The position numbers and the translations under genes were made by a program. A DNA stretch of 64,000 nt from an uncultured Granulosicoccaceae bacterium (GTDB lineage: Bacteria; Pseudomonadota; Gammaproteobacteria; Granulosicoccales; Granulosicoccaceae). The notes under the pieces were generated by a model. The model did no database searches, was not told the DNA's origin, and saw nothing but the letters and a program-made list of their open reading frames with translations. The stretch is from NCBI GenBank assembly GCA_937958675.1, contig CALGND010000142.1, forward strand, positions 1-64,000, in the 5' to 3' direction. This document shows positions 48,234 to 57,148 of the stretch, piece by piece; position 1 is the stretch's first letter, and each line of letters begins with the position of its first letter.

Positions 48234-49589
48234 ATGACAAACTCATTACATGAACGCGACAAGCAGTACGCGCTACACCATTTTACCAATCTATCAGCTC
48301 ATCAAGAAAACGGACCTTTGATTATTGAGCGAGCGGAAGGCATCTATGTCTGGGACACCGAGGGCAACCGTTTAATAGAGGGAATGTCTGGCTTGTGGTG
48401 CGCAGGTCTTGGCTATAGCGAACAACGCTTAATCGATGCAGCCACAAAACAACTCAATGCCTTACCGTATTCGCATATGTTTACGCATCGCGCAACACCG
48501 CCAGCAATCGAACTAAGCGAAAAACTCGTTCAGTGCTCACCCGACAACATCAGCAAGGCGTTTTTAGTTAATTCGGGTTCCGAAGCCGTAGATGCGGCGA
48601 TCAAAATGGTGTGGTACTACCATAACGCAATTGGCAAACCTAACAAGAAAACCATCATCGCTCGCAAGCGGGGCTACCATGGAGTCACGGTTGCCGCCGG
48701 CAGTCTCACCGGCCTACCTTATGTGCAAGATGGCTTTGACTTACCCGCAATTTCAGTTATTCATACAGGTACGCCACACGCTTACCGCTATGCCCTAGAA
48801 GGCGAAACTGAAATAGCATTCGCCTCTCGCTTAGCTGAAGAGCTAGAACAACAAATTATAGAAGCAGGCCCTGAAACCATCGCAGCCTTTATCGCTGAAC
48901 CCGTCATGGGTGCTGGAGGGGTGTTGTTGCCACCTGACACTTACTTTGAAAAAATTCAAGCGGTACTAAGCAAGTACGACATCCTCTTAGTTGCCGATGA
49001 AGTGATCTGCGGCTTTGGCCGCACGGGCAATTGGTGGGGCTCAGAAACCTACAATATCAAACCTGATTTAATCACCAGCGCAAAGCAGTTGTCATCGGCT
49101 TATCAACCTATTGGTGCTGTTATGGTTTCAAGCAAGCTGTACGAGGCTTTTGTTTCGCACAGCGATACTCTAGGCCTATTCGGCACTGGTAATACCTACG
49201 GCGGGCACCCTGTCGCCGCGGCTGTAGCACTAGAAACGATCAACATCTACCAAGAGAGGGACATCGTTGGGCAAGTACAAGCACGTGCACCGCATTTTGC
49301 GGAGCGCATACAAGCCATGTCCAACCATCCCCTAGTGGGCGACACCCGCAGCGTTGGTTTAATTGGCGCTATCGAATTAGTGAAAGACAAAGCCACCAGA
49401 GAACAATACCCGGTAAGCGATAAGCTCGCTGTGCGTGTTGTGGCCGCGGCCCTTAAACGTGGCGTAATGCTAAGAGCGGTGCCAGGTGACGGAGTAGCAT
49501 TTTGTCCACCTATGATCATTACCGACGAACAAATCGACGAGATGTTTAATGCAGTGGGTGATGCGCTGAATGATGTGCTGAACGCCTAG
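48234..49589 (+). CDS. Class III (omega) aminotransferase
   Basis: The 451-residue PLP enzyme has IEGMSGLWCAGLGYSEQRL, the phosphate-contact NSGSEAVDAAIK, YHGVTVAAGSLTG, the PLP-ring Asp in LLVADEVICGFGRTG and the Schiff-base Lys in ITSAKQLSSAYQPIGA. This matches the group annotated as aspartate, beta-alanine-pyruvate or polyamine aminotransferases. It could supply the taurine:pyruvate transamination missing upstream of the ald-xsc genes 12 kb away, but nothing in the sequence decides the substrate. Confidence 0.82.
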   Translation: MTNSLHERDKQYALHHFTNLSAHQENGPLIIERAEGIYVWDTEGNRLIEGMSGLWCAGLGYSEQRLIDAATKQLNALPYSHMFTHRATPPAIELSEKLVQCSPDNISKAFLVNSGSEAVDAAIKMVWYYHNAIGKPNKKTIIARKRGYHGVTVAAGSLTGLPYVQDGFDLPAISVIHTGTPHAYRYALEGETEIAFASRLAEELEQQIIEAGPETIAAFIAEPVMGAGGVLLPPDTYFEKIQAVLSKYDILLVADEVICGFGRTGNWWGSETYNIKPDLITSAKQLSSAYQPIGAVMVSSKLYEAFVSHSDTLGLFGTGNTYGGHPVAAAVALETINIYQERDIVGQVQARAPHFAERIQAMSNHPLVGDTRSVGLIGAIELVKDKATREQYPVSDKLAVRVVAAALKRGVMLRAVPGDGVAFCPPMIITDEQIDEMFNAVGDALNDVLNA

Positions 49590-49694
49590 TAGCCTTGCCG
49601 CGGCAACTCCAAGTGGCCGTAGTACGACGAGTGGTATGACGTTCAGTAACTCAACTAGCCGCTAGATCTCACTACTTAAGGGCATCTAGTATGC

Positions 49695-49722
49695 ATGGAT
49701 TCCGGCCTTCGCCGGGATGACG
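49695..49722. repeat. Dispersed GC palindrome, copy 1
   Basis: The sequence TGGATTCCGGCCTTCGCCGG runs on into GATGACG and forms a 5-bp GC stem around CTTC. It shares the pattern TCCCSGCYTTCGCSGGGATGAC with copies at 57116-57148 and 61506-61530. It lies 5 bp past the stop of the YHS gene and may serve as its transcript end. Confidence 0.6.
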
Positions 49723-49726
49723 CTGC

Positions 49727-50206
49727 CTATTTATTAGCGCCAAGCTTTTCCCAGGCGGCGTCCGATGCGACCTTATAAGTTTTCCAGTTGCCGTCACTCC
49801 AACGCACTCGCCCTTTTGGCGCATAAAAAAGGTAAAGCTGATCTTCGAATATTTCCCAAGTTTTGCCATTAGTGGTTACCAAGCCTTCACCCAAACTCAA
49901 AGCGTTGGCACAATGGCCGTTGTACGCAGGCGAATAACGCTCAGGATCCGCGGCAAACTTCTCGCTACTCTCTTTAGACAAAAAACGCCACTTAGCACCT
50001 TTGTACTCAACAACGAAGGCTTTCTTGCCGGTTAGGGCTTTTTGCTGGGGATCACTCTGAGGTTGCAGGTCGTGATATGCAGTGCTGTCGTGCCCGCCAA
50101 TTGCCACGCCACTCCAACGTGATTTGGATACGGGTTCGGCACCCAATGCAATTTGCACATTGGCGAACAATAAAATAAATGCAGCGAGTAGTTTAATTTT
50201 TTTCAT
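49727..50206 (-). CDS. Secreted YHS-domain protein
   Basis: The start is ATG 50206 (MKKIKLLAAFILLF), giving a signal peptide ending near ALGA and a 159-residue protein. The YHS-like core runs from GVAIGGHDSTAYHD through FVVEYKGAKWRFLSKESSEKFAADPERYSPAYNGHCA. YHS domains bind metal ions in some proteins. It is followed by a YLFYAPKGRVRW segment. Its stop lies 65 bp from the molybdopterin oxidoreductase start on the same strand order, so the oxidoreductase gene is downstream on the minus strand only if read from 52353; no functional link is evident. Confidence 0.8.
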   Translation of the reverse strand: MKKIKLLAAFILLFANVQIALGAEPVSKSRWSGVAIGGHDSTAYHDLQPQSDPQQKALTGKKAFVVEYKGAKWRFLSKESSEKFAADPERYSPAYNGHCANALSLGEGLVTTNGKTWEIFEDQLYLFYAPKGRVRWSDGNWKTYKVASDAAWEKLGANK

Positions 50207-50271
50207 GCCTTTCCTGCTATGTTCGACCTGCTGAGTTCGATCTTCCAATATCGACTTGCCAATATCGGCAC

Positions 50272-52353
50272 TTAAATCGATTTAATCCAAATGGCTGTGT
50301 CGTGAAACACGGCACCACCGTTGGGCTTACCTGGTTCTGCACTAATTAGTGTATTGATGCCAAGCCCACCCTCAAAGTCACTGTTGCGCCACAAGCCTTC
50401 GACAACAACCGTGCCGGGCTGCACGCCTTCGAACGCCAAGGTATGCACCTTCACCTCTCCTTGGTCATTACCAAGGCGTATAAGTTCACCATCTGATATC
50501 GACAGGCTTGCAATATCATCCGGATGAATCTTAAGGTGCGGACGGCTCTCCATTTTTCGAGCTGAGGCTGTTTCCGTAAACGTGGTATTCAGAAACTGCC
50601 GGGCTGGCGCTGCTACCAATCGATAGGGGTGAGCATCACTAGCCATATCAGTGCATGCCCAATGATCTGGCAGCGATGGCATGCCATCCGATGATGGGCC
50701 TATGGCAGACCAGTCAGGACTGAAATGAAAGCGCTTATCATGGGTACCAAAGCCATCGAGAAATTGCGAATCATCAAACTCAGGTGAGCAATCAAAATAG
50801 CCAGATTGATAAACTTCTTCGGCACTTGGCTTACCTGAACCGCGTAGCGTACGATCCATGATCTCCCATTCGCTCATACCAAAACCTGGATGATCTAAGC
50901 CCAGCCTTTTTGCTAATTCGCAAATTAGCCAATGATTACTGCGGCACTCACTAGGCGCATCGATCAATTTTTTGGCCACTTGCATGTAAGTGTGACCGCT
51001 ACTTTGATAGAGATCATCATGCTCGGTAAACATGGTGGCTGGCAACAACACATCAGCATACTTCGCAGTATCAGTAAAAAAGTGTTCGTGGACTACGGTA
51101 AATAAATCCTCTCGTGCCAAACCTTTTAAAACAACATTAGTTTCGGGTGCAACTACAGCAGGATTAGTATTTTGTATTAACAAAGCGTGCACGGGTGGGC
51201 CACCTTGAAGATCTTGAGGGTTGCCCACCAACACCTGCCCTATTCTTGATTGATCCATGACGCGAGTTTGTACGTTTGGTATATCCAAGCCTTTTATGAT
51301 CGAACGATCGATAGTGTAGATATCGGCATTACCGTATAGAGCGCCGCCGCCCCGATATTTCCACGATCCGGTAATTGCTGGTAAACAACTGGCCGCATGC
51401 ATATTCACCGCGCCATTGCGAGAACGCGTAAACCCATAACCTAGCCTGATAAAGCTGGCTTTGCTACTACCGTAGGTTCGAGCAAACTCAATGATCTCAT
51501 CGCTACTTAAACCAGTGATTTTTGCCGCCCACTCTGGTGTTTTATCAGCAAGATGTTGCTCAAGTTCAGTAGCATTAGCGGTATGGCTTTGCATGTATTC
51601 GCGGTCAGCAAAACCTTCTTTAAACAACACATGCATAACAGCGCAGGCAAGCGCACCGTCGGTACCAGGCTTTAACATTAGGTGCTGGTCCGCTTTTTTT
51701 GCAGTACGCGTAAGGTAGGGGTCGATAACGATTAGCTTAGCGCCACGCGCTTTACGAGCCTTCGCATAGAAATTCATGATGTTGACTTGTGTGTTCACCG
51801 GATTGCCACCCCACACCACAAGGACATCGCTCTCAGCAATTAGCTTTGCATCAGAGCCGCGCTTACTACCTGTGCCCGCTATCCAACCAGAGTCTGATAA
51901 TGTCACGCAGTAGGTCGCGTGCATGCGAGACGTACCCAATGCATGTCGAAAGCGATCAAGGCCATCACGCTGCACTAAGCCCATAGTACCCGCATAGTGA
52001 AATGGCCAAATTGCTTCTGCGCCCTGTTCAGCAATTACTCTTTTAAACCGTTCAGCGATTAGATCTAAGGCTTCATCCCAACTAGCCGGTTCAAAATCTG
52101 ACAGTGAGCTTGCCTCACTCTTAGGGACGCTTTTTGATGCACAATCCGTTTTGCGAATAAGTGGTTGAGTAATCCGGTCAGGATGGTGGTTACGCTCGGC
52201 ATAGCGCGACACTTTCGCGCATATAACACCATCGGTATAAGGGTGCTGTTTATTACCGTACACCCGACCTATACGCTGCCCATCCAACACTTCGATGTCG
52301 AGCGCACAGGTACTGGGGCAATCAAGGGGGCAAACTGAGCGATACTTTGTCAT
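50272..52353 (-). CDS. Molybdopterin-dependent oxidoreductase (formate-dehydrogenase/DMSO-reductase family)
   Basis: The start is ATG 52353 (MTKYRSVCPLDCPSTC), giving 693 residues. The N-terminal [4Fe-4S] motif is C-x3-C-x3-C with a fourth Cys in GVICAKV. Molybdopterin-guanine-dinucleotide binding domains follow (VWGGNPVNTQVN, VIDPYLTRTAKKADQHL) and a C-terminal molydopterin-binding beta-barrel (ESRPHLKIHPDDIASL). There is no Tat signal, so it is cytoplasmic. No electron-transfer subunit is adjacent. The substrate cannot be read from the sequence. It lies upstream of the YHS gene with 65 bp between them and may form an operon with it. Confidence 0.85.
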   Translation of the reverse strand: MTKYRSVCPLDCPSTCALDIEVLDGQRIGRVYGNKQHPYTDGVICAKVSRYAERNHHPDRITQPLIRKTDCASKSVPKSEASSLSDFEPASWDEALDLIAERFKRVIAEQGAEAIWPFHYAGTMGLVQRDGLDRFRHALGTSRMHATYCVTLSDSGWIAGTGSKRGSDAKLIAESDVLVVWGGNPVNTQVNIMNFYAKARKARGAKLIVIDPYLTRTAKKADQHLMLKPGTDGALACAVMHVLFKEGFADREYMQSHTANATELEQHLADKTPEWAAKITGLSSDEIIEFARTYGSSKASFIRLGYGFTRSRNGAVNMHAASCLPAITGSWKYRGGGALYGNADIYTIDRSIIKGLDIPNVQTRVMDQSRIGQVLVGNPQDLQGGPPVHALLIQNTNPAVVAPETNVVLKGLAREDLFTVVHEHFFTDTAKYADVLLPATMFTEHDDLYQSSGHTYMQVAKKLIDAPSECRSNHWLICELAKRLGLDHPGFGMSEWEIMDRTLRGSGKPSAEEVYQSGYFDCSPEFDDSQFLDGFGTHDKRFHFSPDWSAIGPSSDGMPSLPDHWACTDMASDAHPYRLVAAPARQFLNTTFTETASARKMESRPHLKIHPDDIASLSISDGELIRLGNDQGEVKVHTLAFEGVQPGTVVVEGLWRNSDFEGGLGINTLISAEPGKPNGGAVFHDTAIWIKSI

Positions 52354-52751
52354 AACACAAGCATAGCAGCACAACACGATTCCCAAAGGGCTCTCTGTGG
52401 CCGATTTACAGCCACCATGAAAACTCACCGTAAAGCAATTTATCTAGCCAAAATAGCGCCGCTTTTAGCGTAGTCGAAGTCTGGACACAGCTCAGCAGCG
52501 ATCCAAACTCGATCGTAGCTCGCCAACGCACATTACGGCCCAGCCATTTAACATCCAAATCAACGGCTTAGACTTAAGCAAAGTAATGCCTAGGACAAGC
52601 CCAATTTGCAATTGAGTGGTCGAAGCATCAGGGGAAAAGTGTGACGATATTCTCAGTGCTTAGTCTCTTAGATCAATCAATTGTGGCATCCCTGAAAAAC
52701 ATCTCCAAACCTACTGTATATCTGGGCAGAGTTTGGTAGTTTACCGCTCAT
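52354..52751. other. 398-bp intergenic region, nothing recognised
   Basis: This lies between the divergent oxidoreductase and DUF1800 genes and must hold their promoters. I see no RNA gene, strong hairpin or repeated operator. Short frames here lack motifs. Confidence 0.6.
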
Positions 52752-54536
52752 ATGATTCGCTTTAAAGCCAGCTTCCCAATGCACAAGTTACTTCTAACGA
52801 CACTCGTTGTCGGATTGCTCTCCGCCTGCAGTGACCGCGGGGTGGTAGTAGCCGATAACAACAATGGCGACGGCACCACTGGGGGTACAACTGGCACCGC
52901 CACCGGCGCTACAACTGGCGGGACAGGGACTACAACCGGCGCTACAACCGGCACCGCCACCGGTAACACAGACGCAGCCACTAATCTCGACCCAGCCGCA
53001 GTTTTTGCTGCGCGGTTTCTTAACCAAGCAACGTTTGGCGCAACTGAACAATCGATAAACGACTTCGTCGCACTGGGTAACCCTGGGGCATGGATAGACG
53101 ATCAATTCTCACAACCCACCTCCGTACTCAGCCCATACACACGAACTAACAGTAACGGAAGTGGCACCGACGCTCTCCACGAAATCTGGTGGAACAACGC
53201 CTTGGGCGAGCCTGACCAACTACGACAACGAGTCAGTTACGCTTTAAGCCAAATATTTGTTGTATCCGATGTTGATGCAGGCTTGGCCAACGCACAATAC
53301 GGCATGGCAGATTACTACGACATGCTCAGCCGTAACGCATTTGGTAATTTCCGCACGCTACTCGAAGAGGTAACCCTACATCCAGTCATGGGCGCTTATT
53401 TAAGCATGGTGCTTAACGAACGGCCCAATGTAGAGCAAAACATTCGACCAGACGAGAACTATGCTCGCGAACTATTGCAACTCTTTTCAATTGGTCTGTT
53501 TAATCTCAACACACGTGGAGAACCGATCCCTCTGGGAAACCCACAGCCCAGCTACTCACAGGAGACAATCGAACAATTTGCTCGTGTCTTTACAGGTTGG
53601 AACTACCCTACCGCTCGTCGCTGGAATGACACTAACATCACTGGCGATTTCTTTATTGGCCGCATGGTCGCTAACGAAGCGTTCCACGACACGACAAGTA
53701 AAACGCTTTTAAATGGCGCTGTAAGCAGTGCCGGCTGGACAGCGCAGCAAGATCTAAGCTTTGCTCTAGATAATGTTTTTAATCACCCTAACGTTGGCCC
53801 TTTTATAAGCAAGCAATTAATTCAACGGCTTGTTACTAGCAACCCGTCGCCAGAATATGTAGAACGCATTACCCTAACGTTTAACAATAATGGAAACGGT
53901 GTTCGCGGCGACATGCGATCTGTCGTCAGAGCAATCTTACTTGATGATGAAGCACGCAACGGACACTTAAACAATCCTGAATATGGAAAAATTCGCGAAC
54001 CTTCTATCAAGCTAGCGCATATTTGGCGAGCACTTGATGGTATGCCTGGCCCCGCCGCTAATGGAGTACACAGCACAGCCAACTTCACGCTAGAACGTTC
54101 GGATGAGATGTTCGGGCAAGCGGTCTTGCAATCGGGTTCTGTTTTCAATTTCTATCTACCTAACAATCCTTTATCGGCCGGTAGCTCTTTGGTTTCGCCT
54201 GAAATGCAAATTATGTCTGAATCGAATCTAGCTAATACACACAACAATTATCATAATCAGGTGTATCGATTTAACAATCGTTCCGACTTAACTGACGACA
54301 ACCCCCGCGTCACGACGATAAATTTAGAAGGCTTGACTGCATTGGCACGCAACCCGAACAATCTACTGGACTGGTACAACCTTGTGCTATTTGCAGGCAG
54401 TATGCCCGACAACGTCAGAGACGAATTGCTCCGCTACATGCGCACCCTAGGCAACACAAATGAGGACAGCTTCGCCAAAGCTCAAGACACCTTATTTTTG
54501 ATTTTGGTGTCACCTTCTTTTCATATTCAGCGCTGA
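52752..54536 (+). CDS. DUF1800 domain lipoprotein
   Basis: The 594-residue product has a lipobox LLSAC after a hydrophobic stretch (starts at 52752 or 52779 both possible). A Thr/Gly-rich low-complexity linker occupies residues ~40-75, then a DUF1800 domain starts AARFLNQATFGATEQSINDF. Further DUF1800 elements are NYARELLQLFSIGLFN, FTGWNY, FISKQLIQRLVTSNP and PSFHIQR at the end. It is encoded 13 bp before a DUF1501 gene. This pairing is widespread in marine bacteria, and the proteins are thought to work together outside the cytoplasm, but the function is unknown. Confidence 0.88.
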   Translation: MIRFKASFPMHKLLLTTLVVGLLSACSDRGVVVADNNNGDGTTGGTTGTATGATTGGTGTTTGATTGTATGNTDAATNLDPAAVFAARFLNQATFGATEQSINDFVALGNPGAWIDDQFSQPTSVLSPYTRTNSNGSGTDALHEIWWNNALGEPDQLRQRVSYALSQIFVVSDVDAGLANAQYGMADYYDMLSRNAFGNFRTLLEEVTLHPVMGAYLSMVLNERPNVEQNIRPDENYARELLQLFSIGLFNLNTRGEPIPLGNPQPSYSQETIEQFARVFTGWNYPTARRWNDTNITGDFFIGRMVANEAFHDTTSKTLLNGAVSSAGWTAQQDLSFALDNVFNHPNVGPFISKQLIQRLVTSNPSPEYVERITLTFNNNGNGVRGDMRSVVRAILLDDEARNGHLNNPEYGKIREPSIKLAHIWRALDGMPGPAANGVHSTANFTLERSDEMFGQAVLQSGSVFNFYLPNNPLSAGSSLVSPEMQIMSESNLANTHNNYHNQVYRFNNRSDLTDDNPRVTTINLEGLTALARNPNNLLDWYNLVLFAGSMPDNVRDELLRYMRTLGNTNEDSFAKAQDTLFLILVSPSFHIQR

Positions 54537-54549
54537 GGCAGGACTACCC

Positions 54550-55956
54550 ATGCGAAATTCAATAGACAAACATCGTCGCCTACTTCTAAAGCAGCTCGCC
54601 TGCCTACCCTTAGCTAGTGGCGTATCCGTGCTGACTGGTAGTAAACCAGCACAGGCCATGACATGCGGCACAGGCAAGTCGCTGGTGTGCATTTTTATGG
54701 CTGGTGGTGCGGATTCGTTCAACATGTTTGTACCCGGCGGCGGCAATAGTTTCGCGCAATATCAAAACTCGCGCAGAGATCTAGCTGTTGATGAAGCCAA
54801 CCTAATCAACGTCAGTGACGCAGCACAAGGTGCATTTGGCTTCCATGATTTAATGCCTGGCTTTGCCTCCCTTTATGAAGCCAACAGAATGGCAGTCGTC
54901 AGCAACACTGGTACGCTAATACGCCCCACTACAAAATCAGACTATCTTGCTACCAACTCTTTACCCGAATCATTATTTGCTCACAACACGCAGCAAAAAC
55001 TATGGCAAACCGGCGCAGGCATCGTCAGCGGCAGCAGCGCTTTTGGCTGGGGTGGTGCAATAAGTGAGCACGCAGGAGAGTGCAATGGCAACATTGCTGT
55101 TGCACCGGCATTTTCAATCGGTGGGAGTACCGATTGGCTAACGTCCGCCAGCGCTAATTACATCAGCCTCAATGCTGATGTTGCAGTGCAGCGCATGTTT
55201 GGTCACGCCAATATCTCTGATTGGATACCACCGCGCCGTTTAAGCCAGGTTGGTCGCTCACTCAATGCTCTGATCGACGTCGGCCAAGCTTCGGGCAATT
55301 CGCAAGTCATGCAAGAAATCTCAGGCGCGATTGGCCGCGCGACTACTGCTACAGCCTCATTGCATGCAGCCCTGCTCAATAACCCACTCCCGCAAATGCG
55401 CTACAGCGGCGGTAACCGACTAGCAAGGCAGCTGCATTTGGTGGCCCGCTTAATCGCCTCGCGCGAAGAGCTTGGCATGGAACAGCAGGTGTTTTTTGTA
55501 AGAATGGGTGGCTGGGATACACACACAAATCAACTGCAACGTCAGCCAGCATTGTTTACTGCATTAAATGAAGCTGTCACTGTGTTTCAAGCAACCATCG
55601 ATGGCTTAAATCTAGCACCATCAGTTACCTCGTTTACTGCATCTGATTTTGGTCGCACACTCACCAGCAATGGTAACGGTACCGATCATGGCTGGGGTGG
55701 GCACAATTTTGTGTTTGGTGGCGCAGTAGACGGTGGGCGCATCGTTGGAGACATTCCCAATTACGCGGTGGAAAACAACGATGATGACGCAGGTGACAAC
55801 CGCGGGCAGTTTGCCGGGCGAATCATCCCACAAATATCCGTTAATCAATACGCAGCGACGCTTGCGCGTTGGATGGGTGTATCAGAAGATGCCTTAAATG
55901 CAGCGTTACCTGATCTGGCCAACTTTAGTCAGCGCGACTTAGGCTTTATGACCTAA
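54550..55956 (+). CDS. DUF1501 family exported protein
   Basis: The 468-residue product has a signal region RRLLLKQLACLPLASG (twin-Arg-like, but not the full Tat consensus). The sulfatase-like DUF1501 fold shows LVCIFMAGGADSFNMFVP, FVRMGGWDTHTNQL and the metal-site region DFGRTLTSNGNGTDHGWGGH. It partners the upstream DUF1800 gene. Function unknown. AGGA precedes the ATG. Confidence 0.88.
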   Translation: MRNSIDKHRRLLLKQLACLPLASGVSVLTGSKPAQAMTCGTGKSLVCIFMAGGADSFNMFVPGGGNSFAQYQNSRRDLAVDEANLINVSDAAQGAFGFHDLMPGFASLYEANRMAVVSNTGTLIRPTTKSDYLATNSLPESLFAHNTQQKLWQTGAGIVSGSSAFGWGGAISEHAGECNGNIAVAPAFSIGGSTDWLTSASANYISLNADVAVQRMFGHANISDWIPPRRLSQVGRSLNALIDVGQASGNSQVMQEISGAIGRATTATASLHAALLNNPLPQMRYSGGNRLARQLHLVARLIASREELGMEQQVFFVRMGGWDTHTNQLQRQPALFTALNEAVTVFQATIDGLNLAPSVTSFTASDFGRTLTSNGNGTDHGWGGHNFVFGGAVDGGRIVGDIPNYAVENNDDDAGDNRGQFAGRIIPQISVNQYAATLARWMGVSEDALNAALPDLANFSQRDLGFMT

Positions 55957-55960
55957 GGCA

Positions 55961-56284
55961 TTACTGATCCCATTGCACATTGTCGTTAGACTTAATGGCT
56001 GCTTCGAGTAATTCGATCAAAGGCACAGCTCGAGTAGCAAGTGCGACTCTGTTAGCTTGATCTTCGTCATCGGGGTTGGCTTGCACAGCAGCAGTGTTAT
56101 CTGGCTCTGTTGTTGAGGCCGCTTTCAAGGCCACTTGTAAATCAGCTAAAGCTTGTGGAACGTCATCCGCCATGATCGCACCAGGCACATGCCCGCTTTG
56201 CCCCAACATTTTGAGTAGCGCTTCTGCAGCATCGCCGAACATAACGATATTGGCGTATGAATCTGTCTTAAAAGTTACCAGCAC
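55961..56284 (-). CDS. DUF1840 family protein
   Basis: The start is GTG 56284 with GGAG six bases upstream, giving VLVTFKTDSYANIVMFGDAA; a TTG further upstream lacks such a site. The 107-residue product matches DUF1840 (GQSGHVPGAIMADDVPQAL, RAVPLIELLEAAI). It is a small cytoplasmic protein of unknown function. It converges with the DUF1501 gene with 4 bp between the stop codons. Confidence 0.85.
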   Translation of the reverse strand: MLVTFKTDSYANIVMFGDAAEALLKMLGQSGHVPGAIMADDVPQALADLQVALKAASTTEPDNTAAVQANPDDEDQANRVALATRAVPLIELLEAAIKSNDNVQWDQ

Positions 56285-56343
56285 TATTTGCTCCAATATT
56301 GTCAAGACGCACTACACTAAAAATAAACCATCGCAAGTGCTAT

Positions 56344-57066
56344 ATGGCTGACTTTAACACACACATTTTAGTTGCGGCTGGCGCTGCCAGTATCGCCGCT
56401 ACCGTTACCGCAAAATTACTGGATCTACCAGCTGAGCTGGCCATACTGCTTACTGTGTGCGGCTCAATAGGCGGTGTGGCGCCCGATATAGATCTAAAGT
56501 ACTCATGGCCAAGCAAGATACTGTTTTCAGTGCTAGGTACAGTTGTCGCCTTAATCATGGTATTCACGCACTTAGCAGAGTACACGGTTACCGAACTTAT
56601 CCTTGGCGCGATCGGATTCTTCCTACTTGTGCGTTTTCCTATCTGGGCACTATTTCATCAATTTACGGTCCATCGGGGTGCACTGCATTCAATCGCCGCA
56701 TGCTTCATGTTCGCGACAGCCACTGCTGCCGCAAGCAATCACTTCTTATCCTTAACACCTGCCAATAGTTGGTTGTTAGCCTGCTTTATGTTTGGCGGCT
56801 GCATTATTCATCTGCTATTGGATGAGCTATACAGCGTGGATTTTATGGGAGCTCGAATTAAGCGCTCGTTTGGTAGCGCCTTAAAACTAATCGACAGCCA
56901 ACGAATCTTGGCAAGTTGCATAGTACTGTTTACATCATTGGTGATGTGGATTTGGACACCACCGATTGAGCCACTAATCGAATTGTTCAAACAATCCGAT
57001 GCTAATTGGCATGATTTATTTGTACCGGAGTGGGTCGTGCTGGGAAGGGATGACGCTAATAGTTAA
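56344..57066 (+). CDS. YdjM-like membrane-bound metal-dependent hydrolase
   Basis: The start is ATG 56344 (MADFNTHILVAA), giving 240 residues. Several membrane helices carry the family's metal-site motifs: NTHILVAAG, GGVAPDIDLKYSWPSK, TVHRGALHSIAA and LLDELYSVDF. The family (DUF457/YdjM) is uncharacterised; in E. coli ydjM is LexA-regulated. I see no LexA box in the short region upstream. Confidence 0.82.
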   Translation: MADFNTHILVAAGAASIAATVTAKLLDLPAELAILLTVCGSIGGVAPDIDLKYSWPSKILFSVLGTVVALIMVFTHLAEYTVTELILGAIGFFLLVRFPIWALFHQFTVHRGALHSIAACFMFATATAAASNHFLSLTPANSWLLACFMFGGCIIHLLLDELYSVDFMGARIKRSFGSALKLIDSQRILASCIVLFTSLVMWIWTPPIEPLIELFKQSDANWHDLFVPEWVVLGRDDANS

Positions 57067-57115
57067 GGTGGGATAACTATATTGAGGTTCTGTTATTTTA
57101 ATGCTTCGAGACTGA

Positions 57116-57148
57116 GCATGAATCCCCGCTTTCGCGGGGATGACATGC
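57116..57148. repeat. Dispersed GC palindrome, copy 2
   Basis: ATCCCCGC and GCGGGGAT form an 8-bp stem around TTTC, with outer GCATG/CATGC arms. It abuts the stop of the gene at 57149 and follows the YdjM-like gene, so it could serve both convergent transcripts, though without a U-tract. Confidence 0.65.

Noticed and set aside
52861-52978. GC-rich frames opposite the Thr/Gly linker
   Set aside because: They are shadows of the low-complexity linker in the DUF1800 gene.
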